Positions 30,295 through 38,782 of a DNA stretch of 64,000 nucleotides are shown in pieces. A model generated the notes under the pieces. It was given only the letters and a program-made list of their open reading frames with translations. It did no database searches and was not told the origin of the DNA. Source of the stretch: Edwardsiella ictaluri ATCC 33202 (lineage in GTDB: Bacteria > Pseudomonadota > Gammaproteobacteria > Enterobacterales > Enterobacteriaceae). The position numbers were made by a program, and so were the translations under genes. The stretch covers positions 39,165 to 103,164 of the forward strand of contig NZ_AFJI01000088.1 of NCBI RefSeq assembly GCF_000264785.1, given 5' to 3'. The number at the start of each line of letters is the position of its first letter. The stretch's first letter is position 1.

Positions 30295-30714
30295 GGTAGG
30301 ACTCCTTAAAGAGATAGAGGCGCTCGCTGAATCCAGACCGGGTTCGACGGACGCTCGGAATTGAGGTTACTATGCCTGTTAGCGTCGGTAAAAAGAAGTA
30401 GGATTTGCCTGTTACTTTGATAAATTTGGTCTATTCAATGACAAGGTTTGACCGATGGCTGTGTACGGGGTATCTCTGCCGGAGAGTATAAAGGGTGGAT
30501 TGACCATCAGGTTACGTCACACCGTCAGCCATTGGCGCGGCTATTTCTGTTTCAAACGACTTACCGGGGATCACTGTTTGGCCGATAGCTGCGCACGCGG
30601 TGTCTCCGCCGGAGAGCATTAAGGGGTAGACTGACTACCAGATTACGCCGTACCGTCAGCCATTGGTGCGGCCATTTCCGTCTCAAACGACTTACCGGGG
30701 AGCACTGTTTCGTT
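30295..30714. other. Divergent grxA/nfsA intergenic region
   Basis: 420 bases. About 150 bases next to grxA hold its promoter; the rest is filled by the 130-bp tandem duplication at 30447-30707. No gene is supported. Confidence 0.6.
30447..30707. repeat. Imperfect tandem duplication of about 130 bp upstream of nfsA
   Basis: Unit 1 (30447-30576) and unit 2 (30577-30707) are direct repeats with period 130-131 and many substitutions. Both contain CCGTCAGCCATTGG and AAACGACTTACCGGGG exactly, and both end in CACTG. The second ends eight bases before the nfsA start. The duplication is diverged, so it is not recent. Confidence 0.9.
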
Positions 30715-31437
30715 ATGATGTCGACCATCGATCTACTGCGTGATCACCGTTCTATCCGCCAGTTTAGCGCCGAAGAGATCGGCGAAGCACAGCGGCTGGC
30801 TATTCTGGAGGCGGCGCGTGCAACGTCATCGTCCAGCTTTCTGCAGTGTACGTCGATTATCCGGATCACCGAGCGCGCGCTACGTGAGCAGCTGGTCGAG
30901 CTGGCCGGTGGGCAGCAGTACGTGCTGGACGCCGCCGAGTTCTGGGTGTTCTGCGCAGACTTTCAGCGTCACCATCAGATCTTTCCGCAGGCGGATCTGG
31001 GGTCGGCTGAACAGCTGCTGCTGGGCTGCGTTGACACGGCGCTGATGGCGCAAAATGCGCTGACGGCAGCCGAGTCGCTGGGGCTTGGCGGGGTATTCAT
31101 TGGCGGCATACGCAATAATATTGAGCAGGTGACGGCGCTGCTGGGCTGCCCGCAGCATGTCCTGCCGCTAATGGGTCTGTGCTTGGGGCATCCGGCGCAG
31201 CATCCGCAGCAAAAGCCGCGTCTGCCGCTGAGTATTCTGGTGCATGAGAATGGCTATCAGCTGCTGGATCGCGCCGCGCTGGCGCAATACGACGCCCACG
31301 TTACTGCCTACTATGCCCAGCGTAGCGATAACGTCCGCCAAGAGAGCTGGAGCGAACAGATGAGCCGTACCCTGGAGAAGGAGCAGCGTCCCTTTATGCT
31401 GGCCTACCTGCGGCGTCAGGGTTGGATCACCCACTGA
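30715..31437 (+). CDS. nfsA: Oxygen-insensitive NADPH nitroreductase
   Basis: A 240-residue FMN flavoprotein that reduces nitroaromatics and quinones with NADPH. Family hallmarks are 'DHRSIRQFSAEEI' near the start (FMN-binding Arg/Ser), 'RATSSSSFLQCTSIIRI', 'AAESLGLGGVFIGGIRNN' and 'LPLMGLCLGHP'. Full-length relative to E. coli NfsA (240). The start is one of two adjacent ATG codons. The gene sits immediately after the tandem repeat. Confidence 0.95.
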   Translation: MMSTIDLLRDHRSIRQFSAEEIGEAQRLAILEAARATSSSSFLQCTSIIRITERALREQLVELAGGQQYVLDAAEFWVFCADFQRHHQIFPQADLGSAEQLLLGCVDTALMAQNALTAAESLGLGGVFIGGIRNNIEQVTALLGCPQHVLPLMGLCLGHPAQHPQQKPRLPLSILVHENGYQLLDRAALAQYDAHVTAYYAQRSDNVRQESWSEQMSRTLEKEQRPFMLAYLRRQGWITH

Positions 31438-31462
31438 GCGCCGGCGCGCAGTGCTCAGTGGG
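31430..31462. repeat. Hairpin over the nfsA stop codon
   Basis: Ten-base perfect arms (31430-31439 and 31453-31462) with a 13-base loop cover the nfsA stop and the stop of the convergent small gene. It is probably a shared 3'-end structure; there is no U-run. Confidence 0.7.
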
Positions 31463-31638
31463 CGCTGAACTGGTTGCTGTCGCGGTAGTAGCGGAAGCCG
31501 GCGGCGCCGAGGCGCGATTCCAGCAGGGGCTGTGGTATCGCATAGCGCCTGCAGCGAGTCGCACTCGTCGCGCAGCTTCATATTAATGATACTCAGCAGC
31601 ATCAGTGGTTCCATCGTGGCGTAGCGGGATAGCGGCAT
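31455..31638 (-). pseudogene. DUF4250-like small protein, frameshifted
   Basis: The first frame from 31638 encodes 'MEPLMLLSIINMKLRDECDSLQALC', which fits the DUF4250 signature (LLSxxNxKLRD...SLxxLC). The matching C-terminal part, 'PLLESRLGAAGFRYYRDSNQFSAH' and a stop at 31455, lies in another frame. The frame change is near 31540. Joined, they give about 60 residues, the usual size of that family. One indel, or a sequencing error, therefore breaks the gene. Function of the family is unknown. Confidence 0.55.
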
Positions 31639-31663
31639 GGCAGTCTCCTGATGGTTGGTGGGC

Positions 31664-31703
31664 AGCCATGCCCGGGGGCAATAAATTGCCCCCGGGCATG
31701 GCT
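31664..31703. repeat. Perfect 19-bp palindromic hairpin
   Basis: Arms 31664-31682 and 31685-31703 are exact reverse complements with a two-base loop, GC-rich in the centre of each arm. It lies between the divergent starts of the small DUF4250-like gene and ybjN. No U-run adjoins it, so a terminator role is not obvious. Confidence 0.9.
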
Positions 31704-31784
31704 AAAGTGGCTAAAGTTCCGTAAGCTATGTCCCCTTTCTGACAGTTTATTATTACCTGATTTATCTTTGTAAGGTAGAGCGCT

Positions 31785-32276
31785 ATGGATCCACTAATCG
31801 TCCCCGATCTGGATGTGCTGCGGCACTGGCTGGATCAACTGGGCATCACGTTCTTTGAGTGTGACTCCTGCCAGGCGCTGCATTTACCGCACATGCAGAA
31901 TTTTGACGGGGTATTCGACGCGAAGGTTGACCTAATCGATAACACTATCCTGTTCACCGCACTGGCAGAGGTGCGTCCTACGGCGCTGATCGCGCTGGTG
32001 GGCGAGCTTAGTCAGATTAATGCCAGCACGCTGGGCGTCAAGGCCTTTGTTGATATTCAGGATGACAACTTACCCAAGTTTATTGCCTGTATGTCGCTGA
32101 ATGTCAGCGTCGGTGTGTCTCAAGCGCAGTTTGCCGCCTTTATGCAGCAGGGCGAGGAGCAAATCTCGATGGTGATGATGGAGGCACGGGCCAACGGTAT
32201 GCTGTTCCTGGGGGAAGGTGAAGAGGGCGAGGGTGAGTTTAGCGCCGAGAGTGCCAGCGGACCGGTCATCCACTGA
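31785..32276 (+). CDS. ybjN: YbjN family protein
   Basis: A 163-residue cytoplasmic protein. It is close to E. coli YbjN over its whole length ('FFECDSCQALHLPHMQNFDGVFDAKVDLIDNTILF', 'EEQISMVMMEA'). The fold resembles the type III secretion chaperone-like family. In E. coli YbjN affects motility and stress phenotypes, but its mechanism is unclear. The acidic C-terminal tail differs from E. coli. In E. coli rimK precedes it; here rimK is absent. Confidence 0.92.
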   Translation: MDPLIVPDLDVLRHWLDQLGITFFECDSCQALHLPHMQNFDGVFDAKVDLIDNTILFTALAEVRPTALIALVGELSQINASTLGVKAFVDIQDDNLPKFIACMSLNVSVGVSQAQFAAFMQQGEEQISMVMMEARANGMLFLGEGEEGEGEFSAESASGPVIH

Positions 32277-32386
32277 CATTTATCATCTAATATATTGATA
32301 TCGCATCTGAACATGCATGGTTGACTTGTGTCATCCGTGTGGAGTCCCTATAGTAGAAAACCCGGTATTTCTCAGGGCTGGATGAT

Positions 32387-32866
32387 ATGTTGCAGAGGGT
32401 TCAAGTGCCGCCGCGCAGCGATGGAGGCGGTTTCGCGCCGGTTCCGGTTCTGGTTGCCGGTATGGCTATCATTGGCATTCGCCTGGCTGGCGCCCTACTG
32501 CTGTTGGTGACGCAGGGGGTCGCGGGGCTCACTGACTTTATCGGTGGCGCCTGGCAGACCTGGGAGGGTGGTGCGTTGCTGTTGGCCTGCCTGGGGCTGT
32601 GGCTGGCTGAGCTGGGCTGCGGTGCGGCGGTGATGCGTGGCAGCGCCTACGGCTGCGGGATTTACCTCGGCTGCCAGCTGTTGGTGACCGGCTATATGCT
32701 GTGCTCCTCTCTCGGCGGTTTTCATCCTGAGCTTTTCAGCGTGGATGGCGATGACAGCGGCCAAATCGTGCGCGCGCTGCTGGGGCAAAAGCTGCCCGAC
32801 CTGCTGATCCTGGCGCTGTTATTTATCCCCTCTGCCAGCCGTCGCTACTTCCGGCAGCGGCTGTGA
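32387..32866 (+). CDS. ybjO: Inner-membrane protein YbjO
   Basis: A 159-residue protein with four hydrophobic segments ('VPVLVAGMAIIGIRLAGALLLL', 'GGALLLACLGLWLAELG', 'GIYLGCQLLVTGYMLCSSLGG' and 'LPDLLILALLFIPSASRR'). The C-terminal 'QKLPDLLILALLFIPSASRRYF' matches E. coli YbjO, and the position directly upstream of rlmC agrees. Function unknown. Confidence 0.82.
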   Translation: MLQRVQVPPRSDGGGFAPVPVLVAGMAIIGIRLAGALLLLVTQGVAGLTDFIGGAWQTWEGGALLLACLGLWLAELGCGAAVMRGSAYGCGIYLGCQLLVTGYMLCSSLGGFHPELFSVDGDDSGQIVRALLGQKLPDLLILALLFIPSASRRYFRQRL

Positions 32867-32919
32867 TACAATCCGCCACCCCGTCCGTTTCCATTTTCAT
32901 TTCCATCAAGTGAGTTGTG

Positions 32920-34053
32920 ATGCATTGTGTCCAGTATCAGGCGGGCCGCTGTCATTCCTGCCAGTGGCTCTCCATTCCCTATTCCCGTCAGCTGGAGGAT
33001 AAACAGCGGCACCTGTCCGCGCTGCTGAGTGGGCATTCCGTTGCGCAGTGGCTGTCAGCGCAGCCCAGCGCTGAGCTGGCGATGCGTAACAAGGCGAAAA
33101 TGGTGGTCAGCGGAAGCGTCGAGCGCCCTCTGCTGGGCATGCTGCAGCGCGACGGCAGTGGGGTGGATCTGTGCGATTGTCCGCTGTATCCGGACAGCTT
33201 TGCCGTCGTCTTCGCCGCGTTGAAGTCCTTTATTCCCCGTGCCGGTTTGACCCCCTACAGCGTAGCGCGTCGGCGCGGGGAGCTTAAGTATTTGCTGCTT
33301 ACCGAAAGCCGTCTCAATGGCGAGATGATGCTGCGCTTTGTGTTGCGCTCAGAGACCAAGCTGGCGCAGCTGCGTCAGGCGCTGCCGTGGCTACAGGCGC
33401 AGCTGCCGCAGCTGGCGGTAATCAGCGTCAATATCCAGCCGGTGCACATGGCCATTCTGGAGGGAGAGCGGGAGATTTTTCTGACGTCGCAGCAGGTGCT
33501 GAGTGAGTCTTTTAACGGCGTGCCGCTCTATATCCGCCCACAGAGCTTCTTTCAGACCAACCCCGCGGTGGCTCAGGCGCTGTACGCGCAGGCGCGCGAC
33601 TGGGTTCAGGCGCTGGGGGTGACGGAAATGTGGGATCTGTTTTGCGGTGTCGGGGGGTTTGGCCTGCACTGTGCGACCCCGGAGATGACGCTGACCGGCA
33701 TTGAGATCAGCGCCGGGGCCATCGCCTGCGCCCGCCGTTCTGCGGCCCAGCTGGGGCTCACGAAGGTAAGCTTCGCCGCCCTGGATTCCGGCGCCTTTGC
33801 CGACGCGCACAGCGCTGTGCCGCAGCTGGTGCTGGTAAACCCGCCGCGGCGCGGTATCGGTGCGGCGCTGTGTGACTATATGAATCGCATGGCGCCGCCC
33901 TATATTCTGTACTCCAGCTGCAATGCCCAGAGCATGGTGCAGGATATTGAGCGTCTGGCCGACTACCGGATCGAAAAGGTCCGTCTGTTCGACATGTTTC
34001 CCCATACCGCGCACTATGAGGTCCTTACGCTGCTGGTGCGCGCATCTGCATAG
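32920..34053 (+). CDS. rlmC: 23S rRNA (uracil-747-C5)-methyltransferase
   Basis: Methylates U747 of 23S rRNA with SAM. The N-terminal Fe-S cysteines are in '[16 protein letters not shown]' and 'CDCPLYP'. The SAM-binding motif is '[14 protein letters not shown]' (near residue 238). The catalytic nucleophile lies in '[11 protein letters not shown]'. The C-terminus '[18 protein letters not shown]' is diagnostic of the TrmA/Rum family. I chose the ATG at 32920 over an adjacent GTG at 32917. Length 377, against 375 in E. coli. Confidence 0.96.
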   Translation: MHCVQYQAGRCHSCQWLSIPYSRQLEDKQRHLSALLSGHSVAQWLSAQPSAELAMRNKAKMVVSGSVERPLLGMLQRDGSGVDLCDCPLYPDSFAVVFAALKSFIPRAGLTPYSVARRRGELKYLLLTESRLNGEMMLRFVLRSETKLAQLRQALPWLQAQLPQLAVISVNIQPVHMAILEGEREIFLTSQQVLSESFNGVPLYIRPQSFFQTNPAVAQALYAQARDWVQALGVTEMWDLFCGVGGFGLHCATPEMTLTGIEISAGAIACARRSAAQLGLTKVSFAALDSGAFADAHSAVPQLVLVNPPRRGIGAALCDYMNRMAPPYILYSSCNAQSMVQDIERLADYRIEKVRLFDMFPHTAHYEVLTLLVRASA

Positions 34054-34067
34054 ACCGCCGCCGAACG

Positions 34068-34556
34068 TCAGGGGCGGTAGGGGATCCCTTCCAGCGCCAG
34101 CAGGGCCCGTTTGATGGCCAGTCCGCCGCTGTAGCCGGTCAGGTTACCGCCCTTGCCAAGAATGCGATGGCAGGGGATCAGAATGGCGATCGGATTACGC
34201 CCGACGGCGCCGCCGACCGCCCGCACGGCGCGCGGATTGTCCAACCGCCGGGCGAGTTCACCATAGTGGCTGCACTGGCCATAGGGAACCTCGCTCAGCT
34301 GCTGCCATACCTGTCGCTGAAAGGCGGTGCCCTGCGGCGTCAGTGGCAGATCCTGCCAGCAGGGACGCTCTTTGGCGAAGTAGGCATCGAGCAGGGCGCG
34401 GGTGCGCCGCAGCAGGGGATGTGCGCCGCAGCGGCGCCAGTCGGTGGGGATCACTCGCGCGATCACCTCATTGGGCAGCCATAGCTGGCTCAGGCCGCCG
34501 CCATCGGCGGCCATCAGCAGTGGGCCGAGGGGGGAGTCATAGTGGTCATAGTCCAT
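34068..34556 (-). CDS. ogt: Methylated-DNA-[protein]-cysteine S-methyltransferase (Ogt type)
   Basis: A suicide DNA-repair protein that takes methyl groups from O6-methylguanine onto Cys129. The active-site motif PCHR is at 128-131 within 'IAILIPCHRILGKGGNLTGYSGG', and the DNA-binding part is 'FQRQVWQQLSEVPYGQCSHYGELA'. The start MDYDHYDSPLG (34556) is preceded by AGGA and gives 162 residues, near the 171 of E. coli Ogt. It is convergent with rlmC and is not in this neighbourhood in E. coli. Assignment to ogt rather than a paralog is likely but not certain. Confidence 0.85.
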   Translation of the reverse strand: MDYDHYDSPLGPLLMAADGGGLSQLWLPNEVIARVIPTDWRRCGAHPLLRRTRALLDAYFAKERPCWQDLPLTPQGTAFQRQVWQQLSEVPYGQCSHYGELARRLDNPRAVRAVGGAVGRNPIAILIPCHRILGKGGNLTGYSGGLAIKRALLALEGIPYRP

Positions 34557-34639
34557 AGCGTATCCTGAAGCGTGGCGTGGCGCCGACGGGCGGAGGCGAC
34601 ATGCTAACAAATCGCGCCCGGAGCGCCAACCGGATGCAT

Positions 34640-35374
34640 TCAGGACGCCGGGAACCACTTGTCGCTGATCTTCTGATAGGTGCCGTTCGCCTTGATGGCG
34701 GCCAGCGCCTGATTCAGCTGATGTAGCAGCGCCTGGTTGTCCGGGCGCACCGCGATGCCCAGCCCGATGCCAAAGTACTGCGGATCGGTGACATACTCGC
34801 CGACCGCCGCCAGCTGCGGATTGTTTTTCAGCCACTCATTGACCACCGCGGTATCGCCGAAGACGCCATCAATACGCCCGTTTTTCAGATCCAGAATCGC
34901 ATTCTGGTAGCTGTCATAGGCCACCGGCTTGATCTCCGGATGTTTATCCTGCAGGTACTTCTGGTGAGTGGTCCCGTTTTCCATGCCGACCCGCAGCCCC
35001 TTCATATCGGCTATCGAGTGATATTTGCCTTTCTGCGCGATGATGATCGCCGAGTTGGCGTAGTAAGGCTGGGTGAACGCCACCTGCCTCTGTCGCTCCG
35101 GGGTGATGTCCATGCCGGAGATAACGGCGTCGTAGCGTTTGAACTTCAGCGCCGTGATCAGGCTGTCAAACGCCTGGTTGTTGAAGGTGCAGTTCGCCTT
35201 CATCTCCTGGCACAGCGCCTTGGCCAGATCGATGTCGAAGCCGACGATGTTGTTGCTGGCATCCAGGGATTCGAACGGCGGGTAGGTGGCCGATGAGGCG
35301 AAGCGGATATTCTCTGCCGCCTGGGCGCTGAAACTGCAGGCGACAACGATGGCGCAGGCCAGTAACTTCTTCAT
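34640..35374 (-). CDS. artJ: Arginine ABC transporter periplasmic binding protein ArtJ
   Basis: A 244-residue periplasmic solute-binding protein with signal peptide MKKLLACAIVVACSFSAQAA. The binding-protein family 3 signature is 'GFDIDLAKALCQEM' (residues about 44-57). Two Cys (in 'CQEMKANC') may form a disulfide. 'SGMDITPERQRQVAFTQPYY' is typical of arginine binders. It carries its own promoter region with a candidate ArgR box, separate from the artPIQM genes. Confidence 0.93.
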   Translation of the reverse strand: MKKLLACAIVVACSFSAQAAENIRFASSATYPPFESLDASNNIVGFDIDLAKALCQEMKANCTFNNQAFDSLITALKFKRYDAVISGMDITPERQRQVAFTQPYYANSAIIIAQKGKYHSIADMKGLRVGMENGTTHQKYLQDKHPEIKPVAYDSYQNAILDLKNGRIDGVFGDTAVVNEWLKNNPQLAAVGEYVTDPQYFGIGLGIAVRPDNQALLHQLNQALAAIKANGTYQKISDKWFPAS

Positions 35375-35503
35375 GCTTAACTCCTGTACAAGGCTAATCC
35401 CGATAAGGATAGAGGGCGTCTGTCGATTCCCCTCTGCCTTGGGCGCGTGCCGGAAACGATCGGCGCGATGGCACAGACGGGGCTGGAGTTGAATGTGCCA
35501 CCG

Positions 35504-35521
35504 AGTGCATTATTATGCAAT
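35504..35521 (-). promoter_or_regulatory. Candidate ArgR operator upstream of artJ
   Basis: The symmetrical sequence TGCATTATTATGCA (35506-35519) fits the ARG-box pattern TGAAT-wwww-ATTCA with one mismatch per arm. A second, weaker box 21 bases away (35525-35542) would match the usual pairing. artJ is ArgR-regulated in E. coli. Confidence 0.5.
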
Positions 35522-35562
35522 AGAAGTGGGTAAATATATTTTCTGTATTTCTTGTCAGGTGT

Positions 35563-35590
35563 AAAAAAAGGCCGTGGATAACCGACCTTT
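35563..35590 (-). terminator. Terminator after artM
   Basis: On the minus strand an imperfect stem (AAAGGTCGG opposite CCGTGGCCTTT-type bases) leads into seven U at 35563-35569, just beyond the artM stop. It ends the artPIQM transcript before artJ. Confidence 0.65.
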
Positions 35591-35606
35591 CAAGACATTG
35601 AACCGT

Positions 35607-36278
35607 TTAACTACGTTGCTCAAATGCCAGCGCCCGGCGCTCAATCATGCGCATCATCAGCGTCAATAGGCCGTTGACGCACAGGTAGACCAGGCCGGCG
35701 GCGCCGAATACCATCACGTCGTAGGTGCGCCCATACAGCTGCTGGGCATAGCCCATCACCTCCATCAGGGTGATGGTGTAGGCCAGCGACGTGCTCTTAA
35801 AGATCAGCACCACCTCGTTGGAGTAAGAGGAGAGCGCGCGCTTAAAGGCATAGGGCAGCAGAATCCGCAGGGTTTGGGCCTTGGACATGCCCAGCGCCGC
35901 GCAGGATTGCCACTGGCCGTTGGGAATGGCGCGCATCGCGCCATAAAACAGCTGGGTGCTGTAGGCGGCGCTGTTGAGCGCCAGCGCCAGCATGGCGCAC
36001 AGCCAGGGCTGAGATAGGGCACTCCACAGCCAGGGTGTATCACGGATCCAGGCAAACTGCCCGGGGCCGTAGTAGATCAGGAAAATCTGCACCAGCAGCG
36101 GAGTGCCGGTAAACAGAGTGATGTAACCCTGCACCAGCGGCGTCAGGATCAGCGGCCGCAGGGTCAGGATCACGGTAAAGCACAGCGCCAGCGCCAGGGC
36201 GACCAGCAGGGAGACCACGGTGAGCGACAGGCTGGTATGCAGCCCCTGCAGCAGATCCGGAATATAGCTCAACATCAT
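35607..36278 (-). CDS. artM: Arginine ABC transporter permease ArtM
   Basis: A 223-residue inner-membrane permease with about five helices. The EAA-type loop is '[42 protein letters not shown]'. It matches E. coli ArtM throughout ('[25 protein letters not shown]'). It overlaps the artQ stop by two bases and is translationally coupled to it. It forms the channel with ArtQ. Confidence 0.95.
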   Translation of the reverse strand: MMLSYIPDLLQGLHTSLSLTVVSLLVALALALCFTVILTLRPLILTPLVQGYITLFTGTPLLVQIFLIYYGPGQFAWIRDTPWLWSALSQPWLCAMLALALNSAAYSTQLFYGAMRAIPNGQWQSCAALGMSKAQTLRILLPYAFKRALSSYSNEVVLIFKSTSLAYTITLMEVMGYAQQLYGRTYDVMVFGAAGLVYLCVNGLLTLMMRMIERRALAFEQRS

Positions 36279-36991
36279 GCGGCACTCCGTTCAAAGCGGG
36301 TGGTACGCAGCTCAATACGCTTGAGAACGTATTGGCTGAACAGGGTGATCACCAGGTAGATCGCCGCCGCGATGCAGTACCAGGTGAAGGGCTCCTGGGT
36401 TCGGGTGGCGATGCTCTTGGTCTGTAGCATCAGATCGTTGACGCTGATCAGCGAAACCAGCGCGGTATCCTTGAGCAGCACCAGCCACTGGTTGCCCAGC
36501 CCCGGCAGGGCGTGGCGCCACATCTGCGGCATCACCAGGCGGAAGAATATCTGGCTGTTACTCAGCCCCAGTGCCATTCCGGCCTCACGTTGCCCTTGCG
36601 GTACGGCCTTCAGCGCACCGCGCAGGGTCTGCGAGCCATAGGCGGCGTAGAGCAGCGCCAGCGCCAGCACGCCGCACAGGAACGGGCTGACTTCGAAATT
36701 CTCGATATTCAGCTGCAGTCGCAGCGTGGTAAAGCCCAGGTTCAGGCCGATGCCGTCGGAGAGCCACAGCAGCATTTGGGCCGAGCCGAAGTAGATGAAC
36801 AGTACCACCAGTATCTCCGGCAGTCCGCGTAGCAGAGTGACCCAGGCGGTGCCCAGCAGCGCCATCGGACGACAGCGGACGGATTCCCAGACGGCGAACA
36901 GCATGGCGAACACCAGGCCGAGCAGCAGGGCGCAGAGAGCCAGACCGACAGTGATGCCGGCGGCATGTAATAAGGGGGTCAATTCAATCAT
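36275..36991 (-). CDS. artQ: Arginine ABC transporter permease ArtQ
   Basis: A 238-residue permease partner of ArtM. The EAA loop is '[47 protein letters not shown]', and the N-terminal helix includes '[18 protein letters not shown]'. It lies between artI and artM in the usual order P-I-Q-M. Confidence 0.95.
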   Translation of the reverse strand: MIELTPLLHAAGITVGLALCALLLGLVFAMLFAVWESVRCRPMALLGTAWVTLLRGLPEILVVLFIYFGSAQMLLWLSDGIGLNLGFTTLRLQLNIENFEVSPFLCGVLALALLYAAYGSQTLRGALKAVPQGQREAGMALGLSNSQIFFRLVMPQMWRHALPGLGNQWLVLLKDTALVSLISVNDLMLQTKSIATRTQEPFTWYCIAAAIYLVITLFSQYVLKRIELRTTRFERSAA

Positions 36992-37084
36992 TTTCTGACG
37001 CCTATCCCATCAGGCGACCCGCGCCGCCTGGATGATCCTAACCATAACGCCTACGGAGAGAGGCCCTACTGGTGTTCCCGGGGG

Positions 37085-37816
37085 TTATTTCTGGAACCAC
37101 TTGTCATAGATAGTCTGATACTGGCCATCCTGTTTGAGCTGGTTCAGCGCCGCGTTGAACTGCTCCAGCAGCGGGCCATTGCCCTTGCGCACGGCGATCC
37201 CCAGCCCGGTACCGAAGTAGTCGGCATCGGTGACCTTGGTACCGACCGGCGCCAGATTGGGGTTTTGCTTCATCCACTCATTGACCACTGCCGTGTCACC
37301 GAATACCGCATCGATACGGCCATTCTTCAGATCGAGGATGGCGTTCTGATAGCTGTCATAGGGCACCGGCGTCAGCTCGGGGTGTTTATCCATCAGGTAT
37401 TTTTGATGGGTGGTGCCGTTCTGGATCCCGACGCGCTTGCCCTTCAGCGCGGCTACGTCGGCAACCTTGCCTTTTTCGGCGATGAACAGTGCGGAATTGT
37501 CATAGTAGGGCTGGGAGAAGTCGACCTGTTTCTGCCGTTCTGGCGTGATATCCATGCTGGAGATCACCGCATCGATACGTTTGAACCGCAGACTGGGGAT
37601 CAGACTGTCAAAGGACTGGTTGCTGAAGGTACAGGTGGCCTTCATCTGCTGGCAGATGGCGTTGGCCAGATCGACGTCGAATCCCTGCATTTTATTCTGT
37701 GCATCCATAAACTCGAATGGCGGATATGAGGCTTCGGCGGCAAAACGGATGGTTTGTGCCGCCGTGGCAGAGACGCTGATACCGGTTAATATCGCAGCAA
37801 TTATGATTTTTTTCAT
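37085..37816 (-). CDS. artI: Arginine ABC transporter periplasmic binding protein ArtI
   Basis: A 243-residue solute-binding protein with signal peptide MKKIIIAAILTGISVSATAA. 'GFDVDLANAICQQM' is the family 3 signature, and 'SMDITPERQKQVDFSQPYYDNSA' and 'NGTTHQKYLMDKHPE' are conserved with ArtJ. The start at 37816 is chosen for the signal peptide; an upstream in-frame extension overlaps artP and is rejected. It is the second gene of artPIQM. Confidence 0.94.
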   Translation of the reverse strand: MKKIIIAAILTGISVSATAAQTIRFAAEASYPPFEFMDAQNKMQGFDVDLANAICQQMKATCTFSNQSFDSLIPSLRFKRIDAVISSMDITPERQKQVDFSQPYYDNSALFIAEKGKVADVAALKGKRVGIQNGTTHQKYLMDKHPELTPVPYDSYQNAILDLKNGRIDAVFGDTAVVNEWMKQNPNLAPVGTKVTDADYFGTGLGIAVRKGNGPLLEQFNAALNQLKQDGQYQTIYDKWFQK

Positions 37817-37853
37817 CGCAGACTCCAACGGGTTACCCTTGGCCTCGTGGCCA

Positions 37854-38582
37854 TCAGTGGGACAGATATCCGGCAAACTCACTGGTCTGCGGATCACTAA
37901 AGTGGCTGTCATCGCCCTGCTCAATAATGCGCCCCTGCTCCATATAGACAACGCGGCTGGCAGTCTTGCGCGCGACCTCCACTTCGTGGGTCACGATCAC
38001 CTGGGTGATCCCGGTTTCGGCAAGCTCTCGAATAATGCTGACGATCTGTGCGGTGATCTCTGGATCCAGCGCGGCGGTCGGCTCGTCGAACAGCAGCACC
38101 TGTGGCTCCATCATCAGCGCGCGGGCGATGGCGACACGCTGTTGCTGACCGCCGGAGAGGTGCAGTGGATAGCGTGCCACGAACTTGCCCAGACGCAGGC
38201 GCTGCAGCAGTTTGTCGGCCCGCGCCAGCGCCGCCTCTTTTGACAGCCCCAGCACCCGGCAAGGCGCCTCGATCAGATTTTGCATCACTGTCAGGTGCGG
38301 CCACAGGTTGTACTGCTGGAATACCATGCCGACGTTACGACGCAGATCGCGGATAGCCTTTTCCCCCGGCGGCTGGCGAAAGTCAAACTGGTGGCCGGCG
38401 ATATTCAGGGCGCCGGAGCGTGGCATCTCCAGCAGGTTTAGCACCCGTAGCAGGGAGCTTTTTCCTGCGCCACTCGGCCCAAGCAGGACCAGCGTCTCGC
38501 CGGCCGGGCATGCCAGGGTAATATCAAACAGCGCCTGGTGTGCGCCGTAGTAGCAGTTAATTCCGTCAATCTGAATACTCAT
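37854..38582 (-). CDS. artP: Arginine ABC transporter ATP-binding protein ArtP
   Basis: A 242-residue ATPase of the polar amino acid uptake family. Walker A is 'GPSGAGKSS' (near residue 35), the Q-loop is '[14 protein letters not shown]', the signature is '[15 protein letters not shown]' and Walker B is '[14 protein letters not shown]'. The switch His is in '[10 protein letters not shown]'. The start [13 protein letters not shown] at 38582 aligns with E. coli; a start 15 codons upstream is rejected. First gene of the artPIQM operon. Confidence 0.96.
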   Translation of the reverse strand: MSIQIDGINCYYGAHQALFDITLACPAGETLVLLGPSGAGKSSLLRVLNLLEMPRSGALNIAGHQFDFRQPPGEKAIRDLRRNVGMVFQQYNLWPHLTVMQNLIEAPCRVLGLSKEAALARADKLLQRLRLGKFVARYPLHLSGGQQQRVAIARALMMEPQVLLFDEPTAALDPEITAQIVSIIRELAETGITQVIVTHEVEVARKTASRVVYMEQGRIIEQGDDSHFSDPQTSEFAGYLSH

Positions 38583-38590
38583 GCGCTTAA

Positions 38591-38644
38591 TCTGAATAGC
38601 AATTGATAAGGCAAAGAGTAACTTCATCAGAATAACTATGCAAT
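38591..38644 (-). promoter_or_regulatory. Candidate ArgR boxes upstream of artP
   Basis: TGAATAGCAATTGA (38593-38606) matches the ARG-box arms at nine of ten positions, and AGAATAACTATGCA (38629-38642) at eight of ten. Their centres are 36 bases apart rather than the usual 21, so at least one may be fortuitous. Confidence 0.35.
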
Positions 38645-38782
38645 ATTTGTGGTTTAAAATTTAAGAATGCGTACCCTGACCGCTCAGAAAGAGTACGATA
38701 TCGGGTTATGGTTCGTCGGATGGCGCAGGGAAAAAGGGTGTGCTAAGGCGGCGCGGGCGGTCTGAGGCCGCCCGACTATCGT

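Noticed and set aside
30447..30707. CRISPR-like array
   Set aside because: Only two units of about 130 bp with no short repeat-spacer pattern; a tandem duplication explains it.
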